From Limnohabitans radicicola (GTDB lineage: Bacteria > Pseudomonadota > Gammaproteobacteria > Burkholderiales > Burkholderiaceae_C), in assembly GCF_014837235.1 (NCBI RefSeq), contig NZ_JACYFT010000002.1, positions 558,001 through 622,000 of the forward strand: 64,000 bases of DNA. The letters run 5' to 3'. Shown piece by piece: positions 24,954 through 34,888 of this stretch. The notes beneath the pieces are model-generated. The model was not told the DNA's origin. It ran no database searches and worked only from the letters and a program-made list of their open reading frames with translations. Numbering within the stretch: position 1 is the first letter of the stretch; every line of letters starts with the position of its first letter. Made by a program: the position numbers and the translations under genes.

Positions 24954-26992
24954 CACGGCTGGCCGATGCGGTGGCGGACACTTTGTCCGACGCGGGTCTG
25001 CTGGCCCAGCGTGTCGGTGGCTTTCAGCCACGTCAGGGGCAAACCGAGATGGCCATGGCGGTGGTCGAAACCATCGAGGAGGGCGGGGCGCTGGTGGTGG
25101 AGGCGGGCACCGGGGTGGGCAAGACCTTTGCTTACTTGGTGCCAGTACTGCTCAGTGGCCAGCGCGCCCTCATTTCTACGGCCACCAAAGCCTTGCAAGA
25201 CCAGCTGTTTTCACGCGACATCCCGCGCCTGGCGCAAGTGCTGAACCTGCCTGTGCGTGTGGCCTTGCTCAAGGGCCGCTCCAGCTACCTGTGTCTGCAC
25301 CGCATGGAGCAAGCCCGCCACAGCCCGCAAGCGGCCCAGGCGGCTTACCAGCGGGCCATCGCCAAGGTCGAATCCTGGTCGCAGCTCACGCAGACGGGGG
25401 ACATGGCCGAGTTGCCGGGCCTGGATGAAAGTTCGTCGCTGTGGCCTTTGGTGACCTCGACCCGGGACAACTGTCTGGGCTCCAACTGCCCACGCTACCG
25501 CGCCTGCCATGTGAATCTGGCACGTAAGGAGGCGATGGCGGCCGATGTGGTGGTGATCAACCACCACCTGTTCTTTGCCGACCTGTCTGTGCGTGAATCG
25601 GGTGTGGCCGAGCTCCTGCCCACGGTGCGAGTCACCGTGTTCGACGAGGCGCACCAGCTCAACGAGATCGGTGTGAATTTCCTTGGTCAGGACCTGTCCA
25701 CGGTACAGCTGCTGGAGTTGGCGCGCGATGTGCTCGCCACCGGCTTGCAACTGGCCCGTGGCCTGGTGGACTGGCATTTGCTGTCGGCAGGCCTGGAAAA
25801 GGCCACACGCGACTGGCGGTTGGCGGCCGGGCAACACCGTGGGGCTGTGCGCCTGCGTTGGGCCGATGGTGCGCCCCAGGGCGTGGAGGTCGATGCCTGG
25901 CGCCATGGCTTGGATCAATTGCACACCGCATTAGAGAACCTGCGCGCCGGACTCGATCAGGTCACCGAGCTGGCACCGGATTTCCAGCGCCTGATGGAGC
26001 GGGCCGTGTCTTTTGCACAGCGCACGCGCCAGTTTGCCAGCGAGCCCGACAGCGATGCGGTGCGCTGGGCAGAGGTCAGTGCGCAGCTGCGGCTGGTCGA
26101 GGCGCCGCTGGACATCGCCGACACTTTTTCCAAATTGACGCAGCCTGCGCCGCAGCCAGTGCTTGAGGCTGTATCAGAGTCTGCAGCGCCCGTGCTGCAG
26201 CGGGCTTGGGTGTTCACTTCGGCCACCCTGGGCGCCGATGAGCGACTGAGCTGGTTCACCCAGCCATGCGGACTCACGGCGGCGCGCACCATGCGTGTGG
26301 GCAGCCCTTTTGATTACGGGCGGCAAGCAGCACTGTATGTGCCCGACCATTTGCCCAAACCCGCTGACCCCAGCCATGCGCGGCAGGTGGCTCAGTTGGC
26401 GCTGGAGGCGGTGACGCAGCTGGGTGGCCGTACCCTCGTGCTGACCACCACGCTGAACGCCATGCGTGTGATTGGCGAGCATCTGCAGTCGCGGTTTGAT
26501 TCAGGCCTGAACATCGAAGTGCTGGTGCAGGGGCAAAGCCCCAAGCGCAAGCTGATGGAGCGTTTTCGCGAGGGGCGCAGCCAGGGTGGTGCGGGTTGCG
26601 TGCTGGTGGCGTCGGCCTCTTTCTGGGAGGGCTTCGATGTGCCCGGCGATGCCTTGCAGTTGGTCATCATCGACAAGCTGCCGTTTCCGCCGCCCGATGA
26701 CCCCTTGTTTGAAGCCCGCAGCCAACGACTGACGCGTGAAGGCCGCAGCCCGTTCGCCGAGCATGCCTTGCCGGAAGCCGCCGTGGCCCTCAAGCAGGGG
26801 GCAGGGCGTTTGATCCGCAGTGAAAGCGATCGCGGAGTGCTGGTGGTGTGCGACACCCGTCTGGCCACAATGTCTTATGGCAAACGCTTGATGTCGGCTT
26901 TGCCGCCGATGCGGCTGGTCACCAGCCGGGACGAGTTTGTGTCTGAAATCAGCGCCCTGGCGCAGGACTCACCAGAGCTTCCACCAGCTTGA
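24950..26992 (+). CDS. DinG/YoaA-family Fe-S ATP-dependent DNA helicase
   Basis: The predicted protein has 680 residues and starts with TTG overlapping the preceding stop codon, with AAGGAA six bases before. It is an XPD-like superfamily 2 helicase: Walker A EAGTGVGKT (51-59), DEAH (232-235), and a C-terminal SFWEGFDVPG and QGAGRLIRS. Four cysteines at 115, 175, 180 and 186 between motifs I and II are placed to hold a 4Fe-4S cluster, as in DinG and YoaA. These proteins unwind 5'-overhang DNA and R-loops during repair. Size and cysteine layout fit YoaA slightly better than DinG. Its end overlaps the end of bamD on the other strand. Confidence 0.9.
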   Translation: MTRLADAVADTLSDAGLLAQRVGGFQPRQGQTEMAMAVVETIEEGGALVVEAGTGVGKTFAYLVPVLLSGQRALISTATKALQDQLFSRDIPRLAQVLNLPVRVALLKGRSSYLCLHRMEQARHSPQAAQAAYQRAIAKVESWSQLTQTGDMAELPGLDESSSLWPLVTSTRDNCLGSNCPRYRACHVNLARKEAMAADVVVINHHLFFADLSVRESGVAELLPTVRVTVFDEAHQLNEIGVNFLGQDLSTVQLLELARDVLATGLQLARGLVDWHLLSAGLEKATRDWRLAAGQHRGAVRLRWADGAPQGVEVDAWRHGLDQLHTALENLRAGLDQVTELAPDFQRLMERAVSFAQRTRQFASEPDSDAVRWAEVSAQLRLVEAPLDIADTFSKLTQPAPQPVLEAVSESAAPVLQRAWVFTSATLGADERLSWFTQPCGLTAARTMRVGSPFDYGRQAALYVPDHLPKPADPSHARQVAQLALEAVTQLGGRTLVLTTTLNAMRVIGEHLQSRFDSGLNIEVLVQGQSPKRKLMERFREGRSQGGAGCVLVASASFWEGFDVPGDALQLVIIDKLPFPPPDDPLFEARSQRLTREGRSPFAEHALPEAAVALKQGAGRLIRSESDRGVLVVCDTRLATMSYGKRLMSALPPMRLVTSRDEFVSEISALAQDSPELPPA

Positions 26993-27772
26993 TGTTTTTT
27001 GCACGGCCTTGCCTTGCAGGTAGGCCGACCGGGGGTAGTTCTTTTCCAGCACGCGCTTGGCATCGTCGCGCAACGCGCTCATGCCCATGGCGTCGTACGA
27101 GGTGACCAGGATGGCCAGCGCATCTTCAACGGCAGGCACACCCTGGTAGTCCGAGATGGCTTGCTGGGCGCGGTTGATCGCGGCCACATGCGCACCTTTC
27201 GTGGCGTAGTAACGCGCCACATGCACCTCGTAAGCTGCCAGCGAATTGACGATGTAGGTCATGCGCTGACGGGCATCCGGTGTGTATTTGGAATCCGGAA
27301 AACGTGCAGCCAGGTCGCGGAAGGATTCGAAGGACTCCTTGGCGGCCTTTTGGTCGCGTTCGGACAGGTCTTGCCGAGTGATGAAAGAGAACAAGCCCAG
27401 GTTGTCGTTGAAGTTCACCAGGCCCTTGAGGTAGAGCGCATAGTCCAGTGCCGGGCTGGTGGGGTGCAGACGGATGAACCGGTCGAGTGTGGCGATGGCT
27501 TGTACCTTGTCGCCGGTTCTGTACTGTGCGTAGGCTTTTTCGATCTGGGCTTGCTGCGCCAGCAGCGTGCCGGCAGCGCGACTCTCCAGTTTGTCGAACA
27601 GGCCAATGGCCTTGTCCCAGGCCCCTGAATTGACTTCGTCGCGCGCTTCTTTGTAAATGCGGTCGGGTGTCCAGCCTGCCGTCACATCCTTGGTTGTGCT
27701 GGAGCAGCCGGACAAGATCGATGCTGCCAGCAGCAGGCAGGCGGGAAGCACCGATAATCTGAAACGCAGCAT
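26969..27772 (-). CDS. bamD: Outer membrane protein assembly factor BamD
   Basis: The predicted protein has 267 residues. I chose the third possible ATG, which has CAAGGA nine bases upstream; the two earlier starts add up to eight residues. A lipoprotein signal ends in ILSGC with Cys23 as the lipidation site. The rest is TPR-like, beginning YKEARDEVNSGAWDKAIGLFDKLESR, typical of BamD/ComL. BamD is an essential lipoprotein of the BAM complex that inserts beta-barrels into the outer membrane. BamB is encoded further along in this window. The last 24 bp overlap the helicase gene tail to tail. Confidence 0.95.
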   Translation of the reverse strand: MLRFRLSVLPACLLLAASILSGCSSTTKDVTAGWTPDRIYKEARDEVNSGAWDKAIGLFDKLESRAAGTLLAQQAQIEKAYAQYRTGDKVQAIATLDRFIRLHPTSPALDYALYLKGLVNFNDNLGLFSFITRQDLSERDQKAAKESFESFRDLAARFPDSKYTPDARQRMTYIVNSLAAYEVHVARYYATKGAHVAAINRAQQAISDYQGVPAVEDALAILVTSYDAMGMSALRDDAKRVLEKNYPRSAYLQGKAVQKTSSWWKLW

Positions 27773-27804
27773 GTCCGACATCCTTGAACTGTTCACTCGA
27801 ATTG

Positions 27805-27831
27805 ATTATATCGACCCCCCCCACTTTGCAA
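27805..27831 (-). promoter_or_regulatory. Predicted bamD promoter
   Basis: On the minus strand a perfect TATAAT (27810 to 27805) has a TTGCAA -35-like element 15 bases upstream. Transcription would start about 25 bases before the bamD ATG. The spacing is short, but the -10 is exact and is the best promoter-like site in the window. Confidence 0.45.
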
Positions 27832-28821
27832 GTGTCTGAATTCCCTGATTCCGAAGGTTTAACCGGTGGATGGGAGGGAGATGCTGTTGAAGTCCGCCAC
27901 GACCAAGTGCCCGTAGCCTTGCAAGGCTGGCGACTTGACCGCGCGTTGGCCCACTTGGTGCCTGAGTTTTCACGCAATTACCTGCAGCAACTCATCGAGC
28001 AAGGCGATGTCTTGCTGGAGGGGCAAGTGGCGGGCAAGTCGTCGGTCAAGGTCAAATTTGGCCACCACATCACGGTCACCCTGCGGGCCACGCCGCAATC
28101 GCAGGCCTTTGTGCCGCAAGACATGCCCATCGATGTGGTTTACGAGGACGAGCATTTGCGCGTGGTGAACAAGCCCGCTGGTCTGGTGGTTCACCCGGCT
28201 CCGGGCAACTGGCGGGGTACCTTGCTCAACGGTCTGCTGGCGCTGGACCCTCTGGCCGTTCAAGTGCCCAGAGCTGGCATCGTGCACCGGCTGGACAAAG
28301 ACACGAGCGGCCTGATGGTGGTGGCCCGCACCCGCCAGACCATGGACGCTCTGGTCGAGATGATCGCCGCCCGTGAGGTCAGTCGCCAGTACCTGGCCAT
28401 TGCCCACGGCCGCTGGGGCAGCGATGCTGTGCGCAAGGTCGAGGCGCCAATCGGGCGTGACCCCGCCAACCGCTTGCGCATGGCCGTGGTGGACTTGAAC
28501 AGCCAATCGGGCAAAACCGCCGCAACGACCATTGAGTTGCTGGACCAGGCTGATGCCGCCTGCCTGGTGCAATGCACCCTGCACACGGGTCGCACGCACC
28601 AGATCCGGGTGCACATGGCCCACCTCAAGCACCCCTTGCTGGCCGATGCGGTCTACGGTGGCGCGCCCTTGGCGGGCATGACCCGGCAAGCGCTGCACGC
28701 CTGGCATCTGGCGTTCACGCACCCCATCACTGGCGCTGCGCTCGATTTCAAGTCACCGCTGCCGCAAGACATGCGTGCCGCACTGGATGTCTGGGGCCTC
28801 AGCTACAATGACCCTGCATGA
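27832..28821 (+). CDS. rluD: 23S rRNA pseudouridine synthase RluD
   Basis: With a GTG start the protein has 329 residues; no ATG lies near, and a TTG 48 bases upstream is the alternative. An S4 RNA-binding domain covers about residues 31-90 (GWRLDRALAHLVPEFSR). The catalytic domain carries VNKPAGLVVHP and the RluA-family HRLDKDTSG motif with the catalytic Asp155, then a C-terminal CTLHTGRTHQIRVHMAH. RluD makes pseudouridines in helix 69 of 23S rRNA. The gene is divergent from bamD, a pairing common in proteobacteria. Confidence 0.92.
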   Translation: MSEFPDSEGLTGGWEGDAVEVRHDQVPVALQGWRLDRALAHLVPEFSRNYLQQLIEQGDVLLEGQVAGKSSVKVKFGHHITVTLRATPQSQAFVPQDMPIDVVYEDEHLRVVNKPAGLVVHPAPGNWRGTLLNGLLALDPLAVQVPRAGIVHRLDKDTSGLMVVARTRQTMDALVEMIAAREVSRQYLAIAHGRWGSDAVRKVEAPIGRDPANRLRMAVVDLNSQSGKTAATTIELLDQADAACLVQCTLHTGRTHQIRVHMAHLKHPLLADAVYGGAPLAGMTRQALHAWHLAFTHPITGAALDFKSPLPQDMRAALDVWGLSYNDPA

Positions 28822-28936
28822 GCGCCTGCGGGCAGCTCTGACGGCCGGTTCGCTTCAGGCCAAGTCCTGGTCATTGCATCTCCTTGCTTGAAGACTGGAC
28901 AGGCCCCCATTCTGGCCAATCCCCACAAACCCTCGA

Positions 28937-28960
28937 GCTCAGGCTTTCTGAGCGATTTTT
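28937..28960 (+). terminator. Hairpin with T-run before scpB
   Basis: A 6-bp stem (GCTCAG / CTGAGC) with a 5-base loop is followed by GATTTTT, 18 bp before the scpB start and 116 bp after rluD. It may end the rluD transcript; if scpB is read from upstream it could act as a leader terminator. Confidence 0.4.
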
Positions 28961-28977
28961 CCCGGAAGACCGACACC

Positions 28978-29733
28978 ATGAACACGGCGCAAGCCAAGCG
29001 TGTCCTTGAAACTGCCTTGCTCTGCAGCCATCAGCCCTTGTCGCTGCGGGAGATGCGCGTCCTGTTTGACGATGCCCTGGGGGCGGACACCCTGCGCCAG
29101 ATGCTGGCAGATTTGCAGCAAGACTGGGCGCAGCGTGGCCTGGCGCTGGTCTCTGTGGCCAGTGGCTGGCGTTTCCAGAGCCGTCCGGAAATGCGTGACT
29201 ACCTCGATCGCTTGCACCCCGAAAAACCGCCCAAATACACCCGCGCGGCCATGGAGACACTGGCCATCATCGCCTACCGTCAACCTGTGACCCGTGGCGA
29301 CATGGAAGACATCCGTGGCGTGACCATCAACTCCCAGATCCTCAAGCAGCTGGAAGACCGGGGTTGGGTCGAGGTCATTGGTCACCGTGAAACTGTCGGA
29401 CGCCCGGGTTTGTATGCCACCACACGCCAGTTTCTGGACGATCTGGGTCTGGCCTCCTTGGACCAGTTGCCTCTGCTCTCCACGGTCGATCACCAGACCT
29501 CTGCTTTGGCGGGTTTGGTGGACGAGGAGCCGGTTCAGCCTGTGCTGTCCCTCGAAGAGGCGCTTGACCCTCAGAATTCACCCGTGGCAGACATGTTTGC
29601 CACTCCCGAAGGCGTGCTGCCAGAGTCTGAAGCGGGCGCGCAAGCGGACGCACCAGCAGCGGCACAGGACGCTGTTGACGCCGATTCGGCCCTTCCTTCT
29701 ACTGCGGGTGAAGAAGACCCCGAACACCCATGA
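28978..29733 (+). CDS. scpB: Segregation and condensation protein ScpB
   Basis: The predicted protein has 251 residues from the ATG of [10 protein letters not shown]; the frame extends upstream, but over the terminator-like hairpin. It shows the two winged-helix domains of ScpB, with the conserved block [25 protein letters not shown] and [17 protein letters not shown]. The acidic C-terminal 60 residues are low complexity. ScpB is the kite subunit that works with ScpA and SMC to compact chromosomes; scpA and smc are not in this window. The rluB-like gene starts within the scpB stop codon, an arrangement known in many bacteria. Confidence 0.93.
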   Translation: MNTAQAKRVLETALLCSHQPLSLREMRVLFDDALGADTLRQMLADLQQDWAQRGLALVSVASGWRFQSRPEMRDYLDRLHPEKPPKYTRAAMETLAIIAYRQPVTRGDMEDIRGVTINSQILKQLEDRGWVEVIGHRETVGRPGLYATTRQFLDDLGLASLDQLPLLSTVDHQTSALAGLVDEEPVQPVLSLEEALDPQNSPVADMFATPEGVLPESEAGAQADAPAAAQDAVDADSALPSTAGEEDPEHP

Positions 29734-30926
29734 ATTCACCATCCCGCGATCCTCAAAACACACAGGCCAATGCAAAGCGCGGCCGCGCTTCCGATGCGCG
29801 CCGACCCGCCGCTGGTGCCTACAAGGCAGTGGCCTTGTCCGATGTGGTGTCGGGTGAGTTTGACAACGAGGACAGCGCACCCGATGCCGAGCAGGATCTG
29901 GGCAAGCGCGTGCTCGCGCCTCAGGCCGATTCGCCGAAACTCCATAAGGTGCTGGCCCAGGCTGGCATGGGCTCCCGTCTGGAGATGGAGCAGCTGATTC
30001 TGGAAGGTCGGATTTCGGTCAACAACGAGCCTGCCCATGTGGGCCAGCGCATCCAATACGGTGACCTCATCAAGGTCAACGGCAAGCCCATCCGCGTCCG
30101 GATCGAGCCGCCACCCGCACGTGTCATTGCGTACCACAAGCCTGCGGGCGAAATCGTCAGCCATGACGATCCACAAAACCGGCCTTCGGTTTTTCGCAAG
30201 CTGCCACGCTTGATGAACGGCAAATGGCAGTCGGTTGGGCGTCTGGATCTGAACACCGAAGGCTTGCTGTTGTTCACCAGTTCAGGCGAGCTGGCCAACC
30301 GGCTGATGCACCCGCGCTTTGGCCTGGAGCGCGAATACGCGGTACGGGTGCTGGGTGCATTGAGCAACGAGGAAAAACAGCGTTTGCTGGACGGGGTGGT
30401 GCTCGACGACGGCTTGGCCCAGTTCGGCTCCATCGAAGATGGCGGCGGTGAGGGGTCCAACTGCTGGTACCGCGTCACGATTTCGGAAGGTCGTAACCGT
30501 GAGGTGCGTCGCATGATGGAAGCCGTGGGCCATGCGGTCAGTCGCCTGATCCGCATCCGCTACGGTGCCATGGTCTTACCCCACGGTTTGCGTCGGGGCG
30601 CCTGGCTGGAACTGGATGACAGTGACATTCGTGCCTTGGTGCGTGCTGCCGGTGCGCCAGAACGTGCGGCGGCACTGACTTACGAAGCGCGTGGTCCCGC
30701 CCGGCCTGCACGCAGCCCGCGCACCGGTGGACGAGGTAAGGCCGGAACCGCCGTGCCGACCTCTAAACCTGCACCTCGTGGCAAGGCCACAGGCAAGGCG
30801 CTGGCTAACACGGGCGGACAGCCTGACCCCTTGCGCACCTCGCAGGGTTATATCGGTGCGGAGAGTTTCACCCGCCAAAAGCAAGGCACTGGCGGCAAAC
30901 GCAAACCCGGCGGCCGCGGCCGTTGA
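29730..30926 (+). CDS. rluB: 23S rRNA pseudouridine synthase RluB
   Basis: The predicted protein has 398 residues and overlaps scpB by four bases (ATGA). The N-terminal 65 residues are charged and disordered. An S4 domain follows at about 68-125, then the RsuA/RluB catalytic domain with the catalytic Asp173 in [14 protein letters not shown] and a C-terminal [11 protein letters not shown]. The last 80 residues are a basic Gly/Pro/Lys tail likely to bind RNA. RluB makes pseudouridine 2605 in 23S rRNA of E. coli. RluE or RluF functions are possible, but the scpB linkage and long tail fit RluB. Confidence 0.9.
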   Translation: MNSPSRDPQNTQANAKRGRASDARRPAAGAYKAVALSDVVSGEFDNEDSAPDAEQDLGKRVLAPQADSPKLHKVLAQAGMGSRLEMEQLILEGRISVNNEPAHVGQRIQYGDLIKVNGKPIRVRIEPPPARVIAYHKPAGEIVSHDDPQNRPSVFRKLPRLMNGKWQSVGRLDLNTEGLLLFTSSGELANRLMHPRFGLEREYAVRVLGALSNEEKQRLLDGVVLDDGLAQFGSIEDGGGEGSNCWYRVTISEGRNREVRRMMEAVGHAVSRLIRIRYGAMVLPHGLRRGAWLELDDSDIRALVRAAGAPERAAALTYEARGPARPARSPRTGGRGKAGTAVPTSKPAPRGKATGKALANTGGQPDPLRTSQGYIGAESFTRQKQGTGGKRKPGGRGR

Positions 30927-30995
30927 GCGGGTCGGTAGACCTTTCGCAAGAGGGGCATTGCGGCCCTTACATCCGGAAACGCCCGCCACGCAGGT

Positions 30996-31001
30996 TAGAA
31001 T
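30996..31001 (+). promoter_or_regulatory. Possible -10 element of ndk
   Basis: TAGAAT lies 57 bp before the ndk start codon in the 132-bp gap after rluB. No convincing -35 element is seen, so this is a weak candidate. Confidence 0.25.
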
Positions 31002-31058
31002 AAGCGGCTTTGCCAAATGGCAAAAATGCTTAAAAATCACTCTATCACAGGAAATACC

Positions 31059-31484
31059 ATGGCGATCGAACGCACCCTCTCCATCATCAAACCCGACGCA
31101 GTGGCCAAAAACGTCATCGGCCAGATCTACGCCCGTTTTGAAGCTGCAGGCCTGAAGGTCGTGGCCGCCAAGATGGCGCACCTGTCGCGCGGCGAAGCCG
31201 AGCAGTTCTATGCGGTCCACAAGGAGCGTCCTTTCTTCAAGGACCTGGTCGACTTCATGGTGTCCGGCCCGGTCATGATCCAGGCTCTGGAAGGCGAAAG
31301 CGCGATTGCCAAGAACCGTGACCTGATGGGCGCCACCGACCCCAAGAAGGCCGCTCCCGGCACCATCCGCGCCGACTTCGCTGACAGCATCGACGCCAAC
31401 GCCGTGCACGGCTCTGACGCCCCTGAAACTGCTGCTGTGGAAGTTGCCTTCTTCTTCCCCGGCATGAACGTTTACAGCCGCTGA
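31059..31484 (+). CDS. ndk: Nucleoside diphosphate kinase
   Basis: The predicted protein has 141 residues, the normal length. AGGAAA precedes the ATG of [15 protein letters not shown]; the longer frame is not needed. The active-site histidine is His117 in the family signature NAVHGSD, and the nucleotide-binding KPDAVAKN block is present at the N-terminus. The enzyme passes phosphate from ATP to other nucleoside diphosphates through phospho-His. The order ndk-rlmN-rodZ-ispG-hisS is a conserved proteobacterial cluster. Confidence 0.97.
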   Translation: MAIERTLSIIKPDAVAKNVIGQIYARFEAAGLKVVAAKMAHLSRGEAEQFYAVHKERPFFKDLVDFMVSGPVMIQALEGESAIAKNRDLMGATDPKKAAPGTIRADFADSIDANAVHGSDAPETAAVEVAFFFPGMNVYSR

Positions 31485-31488
31485 TCGC

Positions 31489-31507
31489 GTCGCGACAGAT
31501 TCGCGAC
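31489..31507 (+). other. Inverted repeat between ndk and rlmN
   Basis: A perfect 6-bp inverted repeat (GTCGCG / CGCGAC) with a 7-base loop fills most of the 32-bp gap and ends nine bases before the rlmN ATG. There is no T-run, so termination is unlikely. The gap lacks a clear ribosome-binding site, so the hairpin could affect rlmN translation. Confidence 0.35.
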
Positions 31508-31516
31508 TTCAAACGC

Positions 31517-32650
31517 ATGACGGCCAACCTTCTTGAATTCGATCTGGAGGGTCTGGCCGTTTTTTGCGAAGGGCTGGGTGAAAAGCGTTTCCGCGCCACC
31601 CAGCTGTTCCGCTGGATCCACCAGCGCGGTGCCAGCGATTTCGACCAGATGAGCGATCTGGCCAAATCCCTGCGCGAAAAACTCAAGACTTCTGCCCACA
31701 TCGCCGCCTTGCCGGTGGTGTCCCAGCACATGTCTGCAGACGGCACCATCAAGTGGCTGTTCGATGTGGGTGACGGCAATGCCGTCGAATCCGTGTTCAT
31801 CCCTGAAGACGACCGGGGCACGCTGTGTGTGTCTTCCCAGGCGGGTTGCGCCGTGGGCTGCCGCTTTTGTTCCACCGGCCACCAGGGCTTCAGCCGCAAC
31901 CTGACGACGGGGGAGATCCTGGCCCAGCTGTGGTTTGCCGAGCATTTCCTGCGCAAACACCTGAACACCGATGACCGTGTCATCTCCAACGTGGTGATGA
32001 TGGGCATGGGCGAGCCCCTGCAGAACTATTCGGCACTGGTGCCCGCCCTCAAGGCCATGCTGGACGACCACGGTTATGGTCTGTCGCGCCGCCGGGTCAC
32101 CGTGTCCACCTCGGGTGTGGTGCCGATGATCGACCGTCTGGCGCAGGACTGTCCCGTCGCATTGGCGGTGTCCTTGCACGCCCCCTACGATGAGTTGCGC
32201 GACAACCTGGTGCCGCTCAACCGCAAATACCCGCTCGACGAGCTGCTGCAGGCCTGTACCCGCTACCTGGGTTCTGCGCCACGTGACTTCATCACTTTTG
32301 AATATTGCATGCTCGATGGTGTCAATGACCAGCCCGAGCATGCCCGTCAATTGATCGATCTTGTCCGCCTGCACGCCCGCGCGGGTCTGCGCTGCAAGTT
32401 CAACCTGATTCCGTTCAACCCCTTTCCTGCCTCCGGACTGCTGCGGTCACCGCAGGCCCGTGTTCAGGCCTTCGCCAAGATCCTGCTGGAGGCCGGTCTG
32501 GTGACCACGGTGCGCAAGACGCGGGGCGACGACATCGATGCCGCCTGTGGTCAGCTGGCTGGTGATGTCAAGGACCGCACCCGCGTGCAAGACCGCATTG
32601 CCCAGCAAAGGACCATCCCTTTGGTGCCTGTTGCGCCTGACTCCCATTGA
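31517..32650 (+). CDS. rlmN: Dual-specificity 23S rRNA/tRNA adenine C2-methyltransferase RlmN
   Basis: The predicted protein has 377 residues. The radical SAM cluster is bound by the CxxxCxxC motif CAVGCRFC (Cys111, Cys115, Cys118). The mechanistic C-terminal cysteine lies in [12 protein letters not shown], and [11 protein letters not shown] and a [11 protein letters not shown] block are typical. RlmN methylates C2 of A2503 in 23S rRNA and A37 in some tRNAs. No clear ribosome-binding site precedes the ATG; an inverted repeat lies immediately upstream. The RodZ-like gene starts 10 bp after its end. Confidence 0.96.
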   Translation: MTANLLEFDLEGLAVFCEGLGEKRFRATQLFRWIHQRGASDFDQMSDLAKSLREKLKTSAHIAALPVVSQHMSADGTIKWLFDVGDGNAVESVFIPEDDRGTLCVSSQAGCAVGCRFCSTGHQGFSRNLTTGEILAQLWFAEHFLRKHLNTDDRVISNVVMMGMGEPLQNYSALVPALKAMLDDHGYGLSRRRVTVSTSGVVPMIDRLAQDCPVALAVSLHAPYDELRDNLVPLNRKYPLDELLQACTRYLGSAPRDFITFEYCMLDGVNDQPEHARQLIDLVRLHARAGLRCKFNLIPFNPFPASGLLRSPQARVQAFAKILLEAGLVTTVRKTRGDDIDAACGQLAGDVKDRTRVQDRIAQQRTIPLVPVAPDSH

Positions 32651-32660
32651 AAGGGCCGTG

Positions 32661-33620
32661 ATGCCATCATCCCCAGCTCCAGAGATGCTGCTGACCCACG
32701 AAGACACCTCTGATTCGCCATCGCCCAAGCCCAGTGCCGGCCAGCTGCTGAAAAAAGCCCGTCAAGCCAAAGGCGTGCATCTGGCCGTGTTGGCCGTGAC
32801 GCTCAAGGTGCCTGTTCGCCAGCTCGAAGCACTCGAAGCCGATCAGTACGATGCCTTCAAGGGCGGGACGACGTTCCTGCGCGCCATCACTTCGTCCATG
32901 TGTCGCCATCTGGGCATCGACGCCGCGCCTGTGCTGGCTTTGCTGCCGTCGGCGGTCTCGTCCATGGGGGCTGCCCGACCCGCGCTCGAGCCTGAGTTGG
33001 GTCTGCAGCGTGTGTCTCTGCGCCCTCGGGGTGCGCGCAGCGCGCGCCCGGTGTTGATTTTGGCGCTGCTGATGCTGCTGGGCACAGCGGCGTTTCTTTG
33101 GCTGCCTTCGCCTGAGGCATGGTGGCCAGCTGGTTCGCAGAGTGATTCCTCCGCCACGCAGGTGGAGGAGGCCGCGGTGCCGCTGGGCCAGGCTTCCAAT
33201 CCAGAAAGCAGTGAGGAGGCTGCCTCTGCAGCATCCGCCGTACAGCCAGACACCTTGCCTGCGGCCTCGGCAGCGGTGCCGCCTGCACCCAGTGCCTTGG
33301 CGTCGGGGCTATCCATGCCTGCCACTTCGCCAGCGGTTGCGTCCGCCAACACAGCCCCAACACCTCCTGCGGTCAGCGCCAAGCCAGCGGTCCTGCGCCT
33401 GGAAGCTTCAGCCGACACTTGGGTGGAGGTGCGTGACGCCAAAGGCCAGGCAACGGGCAGGCTCCTGAAAGCCACAGAATCCATGGAGATCCAACAGCCC
33501 GTGCCTTACAGCGTGGTGATTGGCCGCGCTGCGGCGGTCAAGGCTACCTTGCGCGGTCAACCCTTTGACCTCAAGCCCCATGCGCCGCAGTCTGTGGCCC
33601 GTTTCGAGGTGAAAGAATGA
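32661..33620 (+). CDS. rodZ: RodZ-like helix-turn-helix membrane protein
   Basis: The predicted protein has 319 residues; AAAGGG precedes the ATG by five bases. A cytoplasmic RodZ-type helix-turn-helix lies at about residues 25-95 ([19 protein letters not shown]). One transmembrane segment follows at about 129-148, then a long Ala/Pro/Ser-rich periplasmic linker and a C-terminal DUF4115 domain ([16 protein letters not shown] to QPFDLKPH). RodZ links MreB to the cell-wall elongation machinery. The position between rlmN and ispG matches E. coli rodZ. Its stop codon overlaps the ispG start. Confidence 0.87.
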   Translation: MPSSPAPEMLLTHEDTSDSPSPKPSAGQLLKKARQAKGVHLAVLAVTLKVPVRQLEALEADQYDAFKGGTTFLRAITSSMCRHLGIDAAPVLALLPSAVSSMGAARPALEPELGLQRVSLRPRGARSARPVLILALLMLLGTAAFLWLPSPEAWWPAGSQSDSSATQVEEAAVPLGQASNPESSEEAASAASAVQPDTLPAASAAVPPAPSALASGLSMPATSPAVASANTAPTPPAVSAKPAVLRLEASADTWVEVRDAKGQATGRLLKATESMEIQQPVPYSVVIGRAAAVKATLRGQPFDLKPHAPQSVARFEVKE

Positions 33621-34879
33621 GCGATACCTTGCCCATCCACATTGCCGCCCCTGCCGCACGCCGCAGCCGACAGGCGAGGGTGGTCTGGGGCAGCCGTGTG
33701 GTCACAGTGGGGGGCAACGCCCCTGTGCGCGTGCAGTCCATGACCAACACCGACACGGTGGACGTGATCGGCACCGCCATCCAGGTCAAGGAACTGGCGA
33801 TCGCTGGCTCCGAGATGGTGCGCATTACAGTGAACACGCCCGAAGCGGCCGAGGCTGTACCGCATATCCGCGAGCAGCTCGACAAAATGGGCATCGATGT
33901 GCCCCTGATTGGCGACTTCCATTACAACGGCCACCGTCTGCTGACCGACTACCCGGCCTGCGCCGAAGCCCTGTCGAAGTACCGCATCAACCCCGGCAAC
34001 GTCGGCAAGGGCGACAAGCGCGACACCCAGTTCGGCCAGATGATCGATGCGGCCATGCGATGGAACAAACCGGTGCGCATCGGTGTGAACTGGGGCAGTC
34101 TGGACCAGGAACTGCTGGCCGATCTGATGGACATCAACAGCCGCCGTGCCCAGCCTTACGAGGGACGGCAGGTCATGTACGAAGCCCTGATCCAGTCGGC
34201 CATTGGTTCTGCTCAGCGTGCAGAAAGCATGGGCATGGATGGCGCACAGATCGCTTTGTCCTGCAAGGTTTCTGGCGTGCAGGACCTGATTTCGGTTTAC
34301 CGTGAGTTGGCCCGCCGCTGTGATTACCCACTGCACTTGGGCTTGACCGAAGCGGGCATGGGCACCAAGGGCACCGTGGCGTCTAGCACCGCCCTGGCGA
34401 TCTTGCTGCAAGAGGGCATTGGCGACACCATCCGCGTGTCCCTCACGCCGCAGCCGGGCGAGTCACGCACGCAAGAAGTTGTGATCGCTTCCGAAATCCT
34501 GCAGTCCCTGGGTCTGCGGTTGTTTGTTCCCAGCGTCACCGCCTGCCCGGGCTGTGGCCGCACCACCAGCACCACCTTCCAGGAGCTGGCCAAGCAAATT
34601 GACGATTTCCTGCGGGCTCAGATGCCCGTTTGGCGTGGGAAATACCCGGGTGTCGAAAGCATGAAAGTGGCGGTGATGGGTTGCATCGTCAACGGTCCCG
34701 GTGAAAGCAAACACGCTGACATCGGCATCAGCCTGCCGGGCACGGGCGAGGCGCCCGCAGCGCCTGTTTTCATCGATGGTGAAAAGCGCCTGACCTTGCG
34801 CGGCGAGGGTATTGCCCAAGAATTTCAGCGCATCGTCGAAGACTATATTCAAAAGCGTTTTGACGCAGCCAAAGCCTGA
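33617..34879 (+). CDS. ispG: 4-hydroxy-3-methylbut-2-en-1-yl diphosphate synthase
   Basis: The predicted protein has 420 residues and overlaps rodZ by four bases. The N-terminal TIM barrel has [12 protein letters not shown]. The 4Fe-4S cluster cysteines are Cys310 and Cys313 in ACPGCGRT and Cys356 in [10 protein letters not shown]. The enzyme reductively opens the cyclodiphosphate MEcPP to HMBPP in the non-mevalonate isoprenoid pathway. The hisS gene begins nine bases later. Confidence 0.97.
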   Translation: MSDTLPIHIAAPAARRSRQARVVWGSRVVTVGGNAPVRVQSMTNTDTVDVIGTAIQVKELAIAGSEMVRITVNTPEAAEAVPHIREQLDKMGIDVPLIGDFHYNGHRLLTDYPACAEALSKYRINPGNVGKGDKRDTQFGQMIDAAMRWNKPVRIGVNWGSLDQELLADLMDINSRRAQPYEGRQVMYEALIQSAIGSAQRAESMGMDGAQIALSCKVSGVQDLISVYRELARRCDYPLHLGLTEAGMGTKGTVASSTALAILLQEGIGDTIRVSLTPQPGESRTQEVVIASEILQSLGLRLFVPSVTACPGCGRTTSTTFQELAKQIDDFLRAQMPVWRGKYPGVESMKVAVMGCIVNGPGESKHADIGISLPGTGEAPAAPVFIDGEKRLTLRGEGIAQEFQRIVEDYIQKRFDAAKA

Positions 34880-34888
34880 CTTGCACAC

